A stretch of DNA of 64,000 bases from Rhizomys pruinosus (Eukaryota; Chordata; Mammalia; Rodentia; Spalacidae): contig VZQC01004530.1 in assembly GCA_009823505.1 (NCBI GenBank), positions 1,609,641 through 1,673,640 of the forward strand, written 5' to 3'. Below, one piece after another: positions 1 through 12,529 of this stretch. The notes beneath the pieces are model-generated. The model did not search any database. It worked only from the letters and a program-made list of their open reading frames with translations, and had not been told where the DNA came from. Position numbers and translations under genes: made by a program. Numbering within the stretch: position 1 is the stretch's first letter; the number at the start of each line of letters is the position of its first letter.

Positions 1-1326
1 GTAATAGGCATGAGCAAGAGAGAATTTTTGCTGTTGGTTTAGAGGACAGGAGTTGCACCCACTTCCCTCGCAGGGAGACGGTTGTTAGAGAAAGGGGGCA
101 GAGGGGTAGGTTCATATAGAGATAATGAAAGTTTCACCTGGTGGTAAAGTAGCCCAGGAGAGGACTCAGAAGGTAGAGAAAAAACGATGTAGCAAAAAGC
201 AGTGCTTGCATTTGGGTGGTTCCTGCCAAGGGATATGGCCCTGTGTAATAAGAAGATAGAAGTTGTCACCTCAAAGGCTGAACAAGGAGCTGCAGAGGTG
301 GCAGGTGTGGGTATGGAAGGAAGGCAGGAATGTGAGGGACTGAATGTGGCTACGAGCAGCCTGCTTCTGAGTAGCAGAGCTGAAAACAAAGGCTGACAGA
401 TGGTCACAGGGAATCTTAGGGGAAAGGTGATATGGAGATAGCAAGCCAGAACTGGAAGCTTCACTGCTGGGTGGCTGACACAAAACTTTGCTCTGTGCCC
501 ACATGGGTGGAAGGACTCCTTATTTCCAGCATTGACTTTGTGCCAAACTCCATCCTAAGACTGCTGAATAACTTCAAAAGTTTAACTGACTCAGCAGACA
601 GAATGTTAAGGAAGCAAAATGAGTTTAGGAATCAGCCAATGTTCAGATGGCACTTCAATGTACAGGCCATTAAGAATGAAAGGTGGCGGGAGCCTGCATG
701 AAAGTCTGGCTCAGAGAAGGTCGTGTCTTTTGTTCTCATCACCTACGGGAACAACCCTCAGCTGCAGTGCCAGAAAACCTGAGCAGAAGCTGCTGCAGGA
801 GGTCGGTACAGGAAACAATGCAACGACCACGAGAAGTGCAGTGTCCTTGTCTGTGCTGAGTCTGGCTCCAAGGCAGCAGGCTCCACTTGGAAGCTTTGTG
901 ATTATTATTATTATATGTCCTGTCAGAGATGCAGAAAGGGTAATTAAAAGTTATGCCCTGCTAAAATTTTAATGGAGAAGGGGCACAGTTCCAGTTCTCC
1001 TTGGAAATGCGGTTAGCAGAAGAGCAGACAAGGTTTCTAACAGAATAAACATGCAGTATATTTTCTGAGAGGGCAGAGAAAGAAGATCTATAATGAATGA
1101 AGAGAAAAAACTTAACAAGGTAATTAAAGGATATAAAAGTTATATAGTTAGTTATTAAGTACTCTAAATATGAAAATATGTATTCAAAAATATTGCCCTA
1201 GCAAAAGACATACAATGAAAAAGATTGGTTCATAAAAACATGGGAATGGGAGGAATCAGACAGCAAGTGCAATCTGACTGCTTCCTTGAGCTTCTCTTCA
1301 GGATGGAAGAGCTGCCGGCTGCATTA
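1..1326. other. Unassigned unique intronic sequence
   Basis: No exon, RNA gene or recognisable repeat was seen, apart from short AT-rich runs near 900-1200. The small open frames lack codon bias and recognisable domains. Confidence 0.5.
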
Positions 1327-1328
1327 CA

Positions 1329-1329
<1 letters not shown>

Positions 1330-1372
<43 letters not shown>
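1330..1372 (+). repeat. (TG)n microsatellite
   Basis: About 21 uninterrupted TG dinucleotides, read directly. A tract this long and pure is probably polymorphic. Confidence 0.97.
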
Positions 1373-1373
<1 letters not shown>

Positions 1374-1928
1374 CAAAGCGTTTGCTCAGTGGTCTTCTGC
1401 CTGTTGCTTTGTTTTGGGCACTTTGAATAGGAAGCAGAAAAGGACAGAATGGCAGACAGGTGTGGGTCCTGCAAAGAAGAATCTCATACATTGTGATCTG
1501 AGCAGCTCACTAGACTCAGAACCAGGTCAAAGAGCACAATTAGCACTGCCTTCCCTTATACAGGCAGCAAGAAGCTGGGTTTAGGAGCAGGTCTGCATGA
1601 CCAGCCAAGTGAAAAAGGAGAGAAAGGGCCCCTGAAGTGGAGAGCCAGCTCCTAGGGGAGCTTCAGGGAGGTAAACTGCCACACTGCTGTGGGCTTCAGG
1701 AAGCTCAGGTAACTTGGTAGATGATGGCTTGGGAGGCAGAGAGAACTGGGTTTCCATGACATTTATTGGTTGGCTGATCTTGAACTTACCCACTTTTAGC
1801 CTTGGTTCCCTCATTTGTAACATGGACCCTATCTGAATAGAATATTTAACACTACCAGTACTCTTTCTTGAGAGCTTCCTGTGAACAAGATCTTGTTAAG
1901 GATTGCCATATAATGGCGTTTACTGAAT

Positions 1929-2067
1929 CTTCTTCCCCTCCTCCTCTTCCTCCTCCTTCTCCTCCTCTTCTTCTTCTTCTTTCTCCTATTCCTCCTCCTT
2001 ATTTTCCTCTTCCTCCTCCCCCTCCTCCCCCTCCTCCTCCTCTTTCCTCCTCCCTCTTCCTCCTCCC

Positions 2068-2098
<31 letters not shown>

Positions 2099-2099
2099 T

Positions 2100-2131
<32 letters not shown>

Positions 2132-2287
2132 ACTCCTCTTCCTCCTCCTCCTCCACCTCCTCTTCCTCCTTCTCTTCCTCCTCCTCCTCCACCTCCTCCT
2201 CCTTCTTCTCTTCCTCCTCCTCTTCCTCCTCCTCTTCCTCCTTCTCCTCTTCCTCTTCCTCCTTTTCCTCCTCCTCTTCCTCCTTTT
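1929..2287 (+). repeat. Long (TCC)n/(CTT)n polypyrimidine tract
   Basis: About 360 bases of almost pure C and T on this strand, built from TCC, TTCC and CTT units. The proline-rich and arginine/lysine-rich open frames across it are repeat translations, not genes. Such mirror-like homopurine-homopyrimidine DNA can form triplex (H-DNA). Confidence 0.97.
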
Positions 2288-2610
2288 GGTTGTATGTATG
2301 TACATTATGTATGTGTATGTGAATTTGTGCACCAGTGTGTGCTCATGTGGAAGTCAGAGGTTCACATCAGACCTTTTCCTCTGTGGATCTTTATGTTTTC
2401 CTTTGAGACAAGGTTTCTCATTGACCCTGTAGCTCACCAATTGGCTGGCCAGGACACTAGGATCCTCTTGTCTCTGGATTTCAGTGACAAGATTACAGAG
2501 TTGTGACACCATGCCTGGTTTTTCATGTGGTTGCTAGGGATCCAAGTTCAGGTTATCATGCTTTCTGAGCATCACTTTACCCACTGAGCAATATACCCAG
2601 ACCTTAGCTC
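2288..2610 (-). mobile_element. B2/B3-like tRNA-derived SINE, diverged
   Basis: Read on the minus strand, the segment begins with a degenerate tRNA-like head and a 'gctcagtgggtaaagtg'-like box. On the plus strand it ends at the TG-rich tail next to the TCC tract. The middle has the tttgagacaaggtttctc motif of rodent composite SINEs. Subfamily is uncertain. Confidence 0.6.
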
Positions 2611-2794
2611 ACTGAATTCGTAAGGCCTATAGGACAAAAGGAGAGTTTGAGAGAGTAAAACATATGCACAGAGTGATAAACTAGAGAACTGTACAATCTG
2701 GATTTGAACGCAGGACTTGTCGAGTCAAAATTTTAACTATGGCTCTAGCGCCTTGTCATGGGACCTAAACTAGTTAATGTATAAAATCTCAGTA

Positions 2795-3085
2795 TATCTC
2801 TGTATTAATCCAACTTAATTCTATGACAAAATACCAGAAACTGCGTAGTTTATAAAGAAAAGAGGCTTATTCACATTTTTGGAGGCCCATTCGAGGGTAG
2901 GAGAGGGCCTTGCAGCTGATGGACTCAGAGTGGGAGCACATGATAGAAGCCAGAGATTTTAATGGTGTAACCACCTCCTGCCGGCCCACCTCTGCCCCAC
3001 CTCTTACAAAGCTTCCACCTCCATATCTCCATAATGAGGACCATGCTCTAAGCACACAGGCCTTTGATGGTAGCAAGTGTTCAGT
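2795..3085 (-). mobile_element. MaLR-type LTR remnant
   Basis: A run near 2830-2875 (ataccagaaactgc, then tttataaagaaaagaggctt) matches the reverse complement of MaLR LTR 3' ends. It then passes into diverged LTR body. No internal retroviral sequence is attached. Confidence 0.5.
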
Positions 3086-3529
3086 AAGTAGTACGCATCC
3101 TGCACTGTTCCAGTTTTCATGTAAGTTGGATGGTGAACAGGCTCTGAGGTGGTAACACTGAATGATTACAAAACTCAGCAGTTTTTCTGTGCCCATGAGA
3201 CAGCAGGTAAACCACTTAGTCATCAACCTTATGGCACTGGAAGTACCTCACTGCCCTGGGCTTCTTTAGATAGAGATTTTGAGAGCAGCTTTCTCCATGC
3301 TATTGGGAAGTGACTTAGTGGCACACATAGAAGCAATGGAAACAGCCAGGCTCATACTCTACTCTCCGTACAGGGGCTGCTGGGACTTGGCTCTCAGGTG
3401 ACACATGCCAGAGCATTTCATCCATGTATCTGGTGCCTCAGCTAGCACTTACTCCTTATCAGCAGAAGCCAGATCAGAGGAATTCCACTATACCTAGTTT
3501 ATTTTAATTTTTACAGTGCTGAGATCTTT

Positions 3530-3935
3530 TGGTTTTGTTATTTTAAACAATAATGACCAAATACCTGACTGAAACAATGTATGGGAAGGCTTTATTTGGG
3601 TTCACAGTTTCAGAACTTTAAGTGTGTCATTGTTTGGTCCCACATGCTTGGGCAGCAGGAGCATGTGCTGGGGACTAGTCTGTTTCTTGATGGACAGGAA
3701 GCAGAGAACACTGCAATAGAGGACAGGCAAGAGTGACCTGTACCTTAAAATGCCCCCAGTCACCACCCTCCTCAACTTTGCCTCATCTCTTTCCTTTGCC
3801 ATCTTCCAACAATGCCATCACACTGTGAATCTATGGATGGATTAACCTTTTCATAGGTCAGAACCCTCAGCATTCAGCTGTAGCTGAAGGCAAGATTACA
3901 GAGTTCCACTAATTCCCTTAGCATTTCTTAATCCA
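3530..3935 (-). mobile_element. Second MaLR-like LTR remnant
   Basis: Tracts such as gaccaaatacctgactgaaa and gaaggctttatttgggttca are the reverse complement of rodent MaLR-type LTR ends. It is diverged, and the family assignment is from memory. Confidence 0.5.
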
Positions 3936-3957
3936 ATCAGGTGTATAATAAAAATCA

Positions 3958-4032
3958 TCCTATCTAGGAATTGACCCTGGGATCTTACACAGGATAGGCA
4001 AGTACTCTACCACTCAGCTGCACCCATAGCTC
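3958..4032 (-). mobile_element. Short ID/B4-type SINE head remnant
   Basis: The tract ggcaagtactctaccact followed by gagct-like bases resembles the reverse complement of the tRNA-like A-box head of ID/B4 SINEs. Only about 75 bases remain. Confidence 0.5.
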
Positions 4033-4237
4033 CTGCATGTGTGTCTCGTTTAGTTGTCCTAAGAATGATGTACATAGTCAAACAGCTCTGAAAAATGTTG
4101 AAGCTGTTCTACATCATGCAGTATCCAACAACATCCATCTCATTAGTATGCACATTTTCTTAATAAATGACAAAATTTTATGGATACCAAAGAAATATCT
4201 TAAAATAAATTTATTATCATTAAAAAAAGAATGACCT

Positions 4238-4379
4238 TCCGGGTGTGGTGATGCATGCCTTTAATCCCAGCACTCAGGAGGCAGAGGTGGGTGGATTTCT
4301 GTGGGTTCAAGGCCAGCCTGGTCTACAGAGTGAGCTCCAGGACAGCTGGTACTAAAGGGAGACCCTGTCTCAAAAATAC

Positions 4380-4418
<39 letters not shown>

Positions 4419-4438
4419 AAAACTAAAAAAAAAAAAAA
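4238..4438 (+). mobile_element. B1 SINE with long A tail
   Basis: This is a nearly full B1 (7SL-derived). It starts ccgggtgtggtgatgcatgc, includes cagcactcaggaggcagagg and gaccctgtctcaaaa, and ends in a long A-rich tail interrupted near 4415. The pol III boxes are recognisable. Confidence 0.92.
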
Positions 4439-4439
4439 A

Positions 4440-7400
4440 TCACTGAAAAACCAGCTACTCTCTATGGTTCTCTGGAAACCTCTGGAACCAAGATTAGTCT
4501 CCAAGTTCTTGAGATGGCTCAGCCTGGATCAGTTACAGAGAATGCCTCAGAAGCTCTAGACTTGAAACACAGAAGCTTCTGTCCTATGGGTAGGGATGCT
4601 CAAGAAGCACAGCAGCAATATACACACTGTCTTTAAAGGTTCTGTTCAAACTCAGGGTATTGGTGGAAGCACTGAGCATGCCTTCTGGCCAACAGCACAC
4701 ACACTGCACATGGTGACAAGGTGGCATCTGGAGCCTGAGTACTAGAGAGACAAAAGGTACACCCATCACTTGGGCCCTTGACCCTCATGATTGGGTGTCT
4801 TCAGGGTCACCCCCCACACACACACACACACACTGGGATGCCAGCTCTTTCTAATTCCTTGACTCTGAATTACAGCTGTTCATCTTGCCTTTCTGCCCAC
4901 CTGCTTGGTTCCTTTGCCACAGCAGGTGGATATGTTCCTCAGGCCCTCTGGTCTTTGCCCTACTGCTGGCATGTCCTGGCATGAAGCCTTGACACTAACT
5001 TGGCTTTTCATTCTCCCTTCTATGGCAGCATTACCTGTAGAACATGAGCTCTAGGTTTAATACCTACGAATTCCTGTGGACAGTACTTAAAACAGAATCC
5101 ACATAAGTAAAACCACCAAATTATGCTCCAAGGAGTTTCCTTCCATCTAGAACAAGCTACAGAGAGCCAGCGGTGAGAACTTCCTTGCTCCCTCTGTCAG
5201 GTGAGTAGCCAGAGAGCACAGGGACCCAGGGGCAAATCAGGGACGGAGGCCTGCGTGGAAGGCCGGAGCTCACAGCCCAGCATGGTCTCCATGCCCGCAC
5301 ACACAGCTTCCTGTCTCTATTTTTTTTTTTCCTTAAAAGGCAACAGCAGCCTGAAGATATCAGGCTGTTGGGCCCATGCTGGGCCATGCAATGATGCTGA
5401 TGGACGCCCTACTTGGATGATCATTCAGTTGCTCTAGGTGCAGCAGAAGTGACCTTGTGTCTATGACTGAGGTAATAGAGTGGATAGTACACGAAATATT
5501 TGGACCTTTAAGTTAAGCTAGGTTCTGAAGTCAAAGGCTCACAGATCTTGGTCTTTCTGATAAATTCTGAAGGGTGCTCGGGCTTTCTGTGAGCCTCTAG
5601 CAGGTGACTGGGAAGAGATGGCTGAGTGACTATCAGGCTTGGGGAAAATGGAAGCTTTAGACCTCACAACCCTGACCCTGGCTGCATAATGTTCACATTA
5701 CAACACAGAGGCTTGGTGCCACAGCAATAAGAGCATAAGGCCTTGTCCTCTGCAGGAAGTCTGGTGTGGGCAGTACTTAAGGATTACTCCATTATCTGTT
5801 TTTGACTATCCTGGAAAGGAAATGATCATTTCTTGTCTGAGCCAGAGCAAGAGAGCCAGGACATGGTCCTTCGCTCAGAACAGTGTTCCTCCACTCATAG
5901 CAAAAGTGAAAAGTGACACCCTTGCTTCCAGAACCTGGAATGGAATTAACTATTCAGGGTGGTCTGCCAGGTACTTGAGTGTGAAGGTCCTCAAGGACTC
6001 TGGCCAGGATCTCATCAGTGCCAGTGTTGGTGTCGTGGGTCTGGAAAGCCACAGGGAGTGCAAAGCTGGGAGCGGTGGCACCTGCTAGAGGCTCATGGAG
6101 CACTCAAGCATCCTTAAGTTATTAGACTTGTACCTTGGAGTCTTTTTAACACAAGTGCAGCTTAAACTGAAGGCCACAGTATTTTGTGCTAGAGTTCATT
6201 TATGAACTGTTTGAAAGGTCATAGTATTTTACCAGTCACCTGGGGACTACCTCATTTCACACTTCGGGTTTCCCAGTATTTCACATCTTAGTTATGACAT
6301 ACCTTACTCTTGAATTACTTAGTACCTCACCATGGGGTCATCTAGTTCCTCACCTAATACCCAGAGTCTCATTTCTAGAACACATCACAATTGTCAATGT
6401 CTTCCACATACACCATCTCATTTGGTTTTCATCTGAGCCTGTAAGGCTCTGTGCCACCACTCCTAGTACACCCAAAGAATGTCTTATTGCAGGGCATCAA
6501 TGGCCTATCCTGTTGTATATGAAGAACTGAATCACTGAGTTAGAAGATCTAAGTAGAAAGAAGAAAACTTATCTCTGCTGCATGGCCTTTTCCAGCCTCA
6601 ACCTCAAATAGGCCATTTAAAATATTTTAAATTTAATTTTAGTAAGAACATGAGATGTTTGTTCCCTCCTAGCAATTTTTTTCTGTTTGTAGTGCTGGAG
6701 ATGGAGATAACAGCCTTATGTATGTCACCAAGCTACATTCTCCACACCTCCTAACAGTCTTCTCATATACAGTGCCATAACTGCATATGTTCTGGGCACA
6801 TTGTAGTGTAGCAGATCTCCAGAACCTATGTGTAAGTAACCACACAAGAGAAGTGAATTTCAACAAGCTAAATTTTACCCCAGGAGGTTTTTTTTTTCTG
6901 GTAGGCCCAGGGCTCTTTAAAGAATGAATGAAGGATTCTTAAGACTGAACCAAGTGATGAGTTACCCAAGACAATCACTACCAACATCACCCAGAGCAGA
7001 GCCAGGCCTTGGTCCTCGCGCTTATGCATTTTACACATCTGCAATGCTCAAGCACTGCGATTTACCCCTGGGAGACATTTGGCAATGCGTGGAGATATTT
7101 TGAATTTTCACAATTGGGGTGCAGCAATGTTCTGTCAACATCCAAGGGTAGAAACCCCAGGTGCATCTCAACAGCCTATAGTACACAGGAGAGTCGATCA
7201 CAACAAGAATACTTAGGATACAATTGTGCCAGTGTTGAGAGGCCCTCGCAACCTAATAGAGGATAGGACCTGGCACCTATCAAACTTGTCAGTTGACCTG
7301 CCACACCTAAGCTGCCTCTGACTATCCCACATACCCATTAACTTTTCCTAAAGACCCAAGAAGCTGCAAATCCTAAGCTCTGAAGAGTTCTTGAGAAGCT

Positions 7401-8340
7401 CAGGGTAGCCTTTCTTTGGAGGTAAGATGGAGAGAAAATCCATTTAGTGGAAAGGGTACCCTGAAACTCCTCACAAAAACCTCACGGAATTTTCTTTTTT
7501 GACCCAACTCAACATTCAACATAGCACCCTTCCTCCTACCCTGAAGAAAAGCCCCTGGCAAGCATGGCAGTACCCACCTTCCCAGAAAGCACCAAGCTGC
7601 AGCCCAGGCCACGCTCAGGTGTGGAGTCTTTTTCATCAGTTTTTTGGGCAGCTGTGCCTTCTGAACCCTGGCCAAGCCACCCAGCTCTACTCTGCTCTGT
7701 GCATTAACATCAAGCTGAAGTGGATCAGGCCAGACAGGGACATGGAAAGAATCTCCAGTTCTATGGTCCAGTCATAACCATGGTGACCACCACGATCTTA
7801 GAGGCCAGGAGAGTATCTACAATGACTTGATGCCTTAAGGATGAGTCACCGGAGCAGCAATTAGAGTCTTGATGCTGGGTGAAGGGGCACAAAAGGGTGG
7901 CGATTGGACCGCCAGGAATGGGACTGCCTAGGCTACATGGGGGGTGTGCTTGCTGTGTAAGGGGCCTCGCATGCAGGTTGTAAACAGGAAAAGCTAACCT
8001 GGGCACAGGGAAGCGCACGGAAGGTATTCCAGCTTTAGGGCTGTGCCAGGACACAGAGCATATCCTCCTCTTCTGTCAAGGAATGTCATTCACATGGCAT
8101 GTTGTCTTCCCATGAGCTCTGTTGGAACTTTAGGCCTCTTTTGGAAGCTATCTCCTCTGACAACTTGGTCAACGTTTAGAATTATTTCTCCTTCCTTGCC
8201 CTTGCTCTTCTCGCCACAGGGGTCAGCCCCTTTAATCTGCCTTTGTTCAGTTTCCCTTTTCATGGTTTTGGTTTTCCATGGTGAACTATGGTCTGAAACT
8301 ACTAAACTGAAAAATTCTAGAAATAGAAAATATAGAATGC
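4440..8340. other. Mostly unassigned intronic sequence
   Basis: It holds a short (CA)n at 4811-4834, a T run at 5318-5331 and a possible ID/B4 remnant near 6676-6750. No exon or RNA gene was recognised. Open frames here (for example 5822-6088 and 8043-8360 on the plus strand) show no known domain. Confidence 0.5.
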
Positions 8341-8341
8341 T

Positions 8342-8419
8342 AATTTCCTTTTCCTTTTAAAGAATAAATCTGAAAATAATTTTAAAAGGAAAAGGAAATT
8401 ATTTTCAGATTTATTCTTT
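8342..8419. repeat. Interleaved double inverted repeat (A-B-A'-B')
   Basis: Arm A (8342-8361) is exactly reverse-complementary to A' (8381-8400). Arm B (8359-8380, 22 nt) is exactly reverse-complementary to B' (8398-8419). The arms interleave rather than nest. B' is the tip of an L1 3' end in minus orientation that continues to the right. Confidence 0.95.
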
Positions 8420-8800
8420 GAAAATTTCATTTATGTATATAATGTATTTTGATCCTATTCTCTCCTCACTTCCCTGTCCAACTTCTCCCAGGAACACTGC
8501 CATCACATCTGCCTCCCAACTTTACATCCTCCTTTTCAATTAACTAATTTTAGCTCAGCAAGCTCCATGTTCTGCTGTATCAATCTGCACTGGGTAATTT
8601 GTAGTGCTGCCCATGGCATAAGGGAGCCATTCAGTCAGGGTCTAGGGTTAGCTCCATGTTCTCAGAGATGCACAACCATAAAATGGGCACTAAGCCAGAC
8701 CCTGGGGTACTAGTCTACCTAGGCTCAGGCTACTACTTCTTTTCCCTTCCCTAGGAATTCTCTCACAGAGCATGTGTGGAGCTCTCTAGGTCTGATACTG
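8398..8800 (-). mobile_element. Lx-like L1 3' UTR fragment
   Basis: The plus strand reads gaaaatttcatttatgtata and then a C-rich stretch with ccaacttctcccagg, which resembles the reverse complement of rodent L1 3' ends. The minus-strand tip contains aaagaataaat just before the expected tail. The upper limit is approximate. Confidence 0.65.
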
Positions 8801-9679
8801 TTAAATGAGGGAGGATTAAAATGCTGAGTTTTCAGTTCTCCACAAATTTTCTGGACTCAGCAAAGAGAACTAGATTGTCATACCATTGTCCCCTTGCCCT
8901 GTCACCGGAACACCATTATTCATCACTAAAGTAGGAAAGGCCCTGTTTAGAAGTGTTTCTAAGGGGAGAAGGCAGGGTGGGCAGAGATAAGAAGCCAGGG
9001 CAGCCTTGCTTGTCAGTGATGAGTCTGGGGTGTGTAAAAGCTTTGCCCAATTATTCAACAACCTTGCTTTGTGTTTGGATCTCCAATAGGCTTCTCTGGT
9101 TTGTTTTCTGTAGAATATGCTACTTCCACAGACTATTAGATTAAATTATGTGCATTCAAATCAAATCTGTAAAATCTAACATCCTTCTAAAGGATGGATG
9201 CAGCAAACAAGAAAGACAGAATGCATTGTCATTGTAGTCAGGTGTGCCAAGTTCATGTATTTTTTTATAACTTTTTAAACAGATGGAAATCAATTCCACC
9301 CAGAAATACAGCATCAGGTCAATTTAGTACTTGCAGGAGAAACAGTAGGCATCTGTACACAGGCCCAGGATTTCTGGGGCAGCAGTGACAAACTGAAGCT
9401 ATTATTTCCATTGGTTCTTTCATTGGTGCCTGGCATCCCAGGCAGTGCAGGCAGGTCTTCTGGCTCTGCAAGATGTGTGCTTCTCAAGTGACTGATTCTA
9501 GGAAACATGACACACATCCAACCCAGAACCACGAAAGTGCAAGTGAGAAGGGCTCAGGGAGCACAATCCCACTGTCACCCACTGAGGCACACTGGACACT
9601 GGCCAGGGATCTCAGCTCCATGAACAACTGCTTTTATTTGGCCTTTAGTCCCCAGATAATCTTTAACTGGAAACTGCTC
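8801..9679. other. Unassigned unique intronic sequence
   Basis: Nothing recognisable was seen in either strand. Confidence 0.45.
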
Positions 9680-9694
9680 TTAATATTTTTTTAA

Positions 9695-12248
9695 TTTATT
9701 TATTTATATATTGTTTTTATCAAATCTAGACCTGTGTCCCCCCATCCCCCCACTCCACCAGAGCTCATGCATTCTGCCAAACATGCTTTTCATCTCTTTC
9801 TCAGTCTTTCTCAATATTCTCCATGTGGAAGTTGACTGTTTTGAGCAGAAGTTCACTGTTTCAGTCAGTTCTTTGATGCAATCCTTTCTGTTGTTGTTGT
9901 TGTTGTTTCCAATATGCATCACTCCCAACTGCTTGGGCAAAAGCTCAAGGGGCCGTGCACAAGAAATACTTACAACTAGGTAATTGGCACTAGCATCCAC
10001 AGATGAGGGATACCATTCGTCGTTTGTTTTTCTGGGACTGTGTTACTTCACTCAGCATGATGTCCTCTAGCTCCAGCCATTTTCCTGCAAAGCTCATGAT
10101 GTCGTCTTTCTTTACTGCTGCATAGAACTCCATTGTGTAGATGTACCACATTTTCTCTATCCACTCGTCAGTTGAGGGGCATTTGGGTTGGTTCCAGCTC
10201 CTTGCTATTGTGAAGAGAGCTGCAATAAACATGGCCGTGCATGTATCTCTGTGGTGGCGTAAGTCTTGAGGGTACATGCCCAGGAGTGGTATGGCTGGGT
10301 CGGGTGGCAAGTTCATTCCAAGTCTTCCAAGGGTTCTCCACACTGCTTTCCATAGTGGCTGTACGAGTTTACATTCCCACCAGCAGTGGATGAGTGTTCC
10401 CCTTTCCCCACAACCTCTCCAGCACTTGGTATCATTTGTTTTCTTGATCCTAGCCAGTCTTATTGGAGTAAGATGATATCTTAAAGTGGTTTTCATTTGC
10501 ATTTCCTTAATGATTAGTGATGTTGAACAGTTCTTGAGGTGTTTCTCAGACATCTCTAATTCCTCACTTGTGAAGTCTCTGTTCAGTTCTTTGCTCCATC
10601 TATTGAGTGGGTCATTTGTTTTCTTTTTTCTTTGTTTTTTGAGTAGTTTATATATTCTGGAAATCAATGCTTTGTCAGATGTATCTGCAGTGAAGGTTTC
10701 CTCCCACTCTGTGGGATTTCTCTTCACTTCCTTGATTGTTTCTTTTGATGTACAGAAGCTTTTGAGTTTGATGAGGTCCCATTTGTCAATTGTCGACCTT
10801 AATTCTTGTGCAGCTGCTGTCTGATTTAGGAAGTCTTTTCCTACGCCTATGTCTTGTAGTCTGCTGCCAACTTTTTCTTCTATCACCTTCAGAGTTTGGG
10901 GTTTCACGTTGAGGTCTTTAATCCATCTGGAGTTGACTTTTGTACAGGGTGAGAGGTAGGGGTTTAATTTCATTCTTCTACAAGTGGTGATCCAGTTTTG
11001 CCAACACCACTTGCTGAAGATGCTGTCTTTTCTCCATTGTGGTTTCTTGGCCCCCTTGTCAAATATGAGATGGCTGAAATTGTATGTGCTCAGATTTGGA
11101 TCTTCGGTTTTGTTCCATTGGTCAACAGGTCTGTTTTTGTGCCAGTACCAGGCTGTTTTTATGACTATAGCCCTGTAGTATAGTTTAAAATCTGGTATAG
11201 AGATCCCTCCTGTGTAGCTCTTTTCACTCAGGATTGATTTGGCTATTCGGGGTCTTTTGTTTCTCCAAATGAATTTAAGAACTTTTGTTTCCAAGCCTGT
11301 GAAGAAACTCTTGGGGATTTTGATTGGGATTGCATTAAATCTATACAAGAGTTTTGGTAAAATGGACATTTTTACAATGTTAATTTTCCCAATCCATGAG
11401 CATGGGAGGTTTTTCCATCTTCTGATGTCTTCTTCAATTTCTTTCTTTAAAGGTTTAAAATTTTTGTTGTAGAGATCTTTGGTGTCTTTGGTTAGGTTTG
11501 TTCCTAGGTATTTTATTGTTTTTGAGGCTATTGTGAGTGGGAAGGTCTCTTTGAATTCTTTCTCCAGTTGCTTCTTCTTGGTGTAAAGAAAGGGCATTGA
11601 TTTTTTTAGGTTAATTTTGTATCCTGTCACTTTGCTGAAGCTGTTAATCATTTCTAGTAGTTTGCTGGTGGAGTTTTTAGCATCCCTTAAGTAAACAATC
11701 ATATCATCAGCAAATAGGGATAGCTTGACTTCCTCTTTTCCAATTAGTAGTCCTTTAATTTCCTTTTCTTGCCTTATTGCTCTAGCAAGTGTTTCAAGCA
11801 CTATATTGAAGAAGAGTGACAGGGGGCAGCCTTGCCGAGTTCCTACCTTTAAAGGGAATGTTTCTGTCATTTCCCCATTTAGGATGATATTGGCTGTGGG
11901 TTTCCTGTATATGGCTTTGATTACATTGAGAATCCCTCCAATCCAATTCCTTCTAGGACTTTAAGCATGAAGGGATGCTGGATTTTGTCAAAGGCTTTTT
12001 CAGCATCAATTGAGATGATGGTGTGGTTTTTGTCTTTCATTCCATTTATGTGTTTGATGATGTTTATTGATTTTCGTATGTTGAACCATCCCTGCATCTC
12101 TGAATCCAACTTGGTCATGATGGATGATCTTCTTGATGTGGATCTGTATGCAATTTGCCACTATCCTGTTTAGAGTTTTGGCATCTGTGTTCATTAGGGA
12201 GATGGGTCTATAATTCTCCTTTTTAGTTGTATCTTTGCCTGGTTTTGG
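9695..12248 (-). mobile_element. 5'-truncated L1 with long ORF2 remnant
   Basis: The element holds the 3' part of a LINE-1 in minus orientation. Its 3' UTR lies at 9695-9989, and an open ORF2 segment of 626 codons at 9990-11870. Reverse-transcriptase motif C appears as FADDMIVY, and GTRQGCPLS lies before it. Motif A ([12 protein letters not shown]) lies upstream at about 11930-12050 in another frame, so ORF2 is broken between them. The C-terminal Cys-rich segment ([18 protein letters not shown]) and the end near [17 protein letters not shown] are typical of L1. A 15-bp duplication with one mismatch flanks the insertion (9680-9694 and 12517-12531). It lacks ORF1, the endonuclease domain and the promoter, so it cannot move by itself. 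It is younger than most repeats here. Confidence 0.93.
9990..11870 (-). pseudogene. L1 ORF2 C-terminal half (reverse transcriptase part to Cys-rich end)
   Basis: The frame is open for 626 codons, but its Met is internal to ORF2, not a true start. The segment begins inside the reverse-transcriptase domain after motif A, includes the catalytic FADD at about residues 53-56, and runs through the thumb and C-terminal region to the Cys-rich motif and stop. A full ORF2 is about twice this length. The missing endonuclease, the upstream frameshift and the 5' truncation make it a dead copy whose frame has survived by age, not selection. It lies in a Sh3rf3 intron in the same orientation as that gene. 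Confidence 0.93.
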
Positions 12249-12261
12249 TTAATATTTCTTT

Positions 12262-12512
12262 TTTTTAATTTTTTTATTATTTATTTATTTATTTTTGTAT
12301 GTGTATGAATGTACTGTCTGCATGCAGGTCTGTGCACCCGTGTCGTGCAATGCCGCGGAGGTCAAGAGGGTCTCGGATTCCCCTGGAACTGGAGTTCTCC
12401 TGGAATTGGAGTTACAGACAGTTCTTAGCCTCCACGTGGGTGCTGGGGATCGAACCCGAGTCCTCTGCAAGAGCGTCGGTGCTCTTAACCGCTAGGCTAT
12501 CTCTCCAGCCCC
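12262..12512 (-). mobile_element. B2 SINE (17-bp-duplication subgroup)
   Basis: This is a full B2 in minus orientation with its tail at the left. The 17-bp target-site duplication ttggttaatatttcttt is perfect (12245-12261 and 12513-12529). The insertion fell at the 5' edge of the preceding L1. The body carries two tandem versions of the aactccagttccagggg block, seen here as its reverse complement. Confidence 0.95.
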
Positions 12513-12529
12513 TTGGTTAATATTTCTTT

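Noticed and set aside
1829..2506. Long Arg/Lys-rich (minus) and Pro-rich (plus) open frames of 167 and 212 codons
   Set aside because: Both are translations of the TCC/CTT tract; stops are absent because of composition, not selection.
9990..11870. Live retrotransposon gene
   Set aside because: The 626-codon frame lacks motif A in frame, the endonuclease domain, ORF1 and a 5' UTR, so it is a truncated copy.
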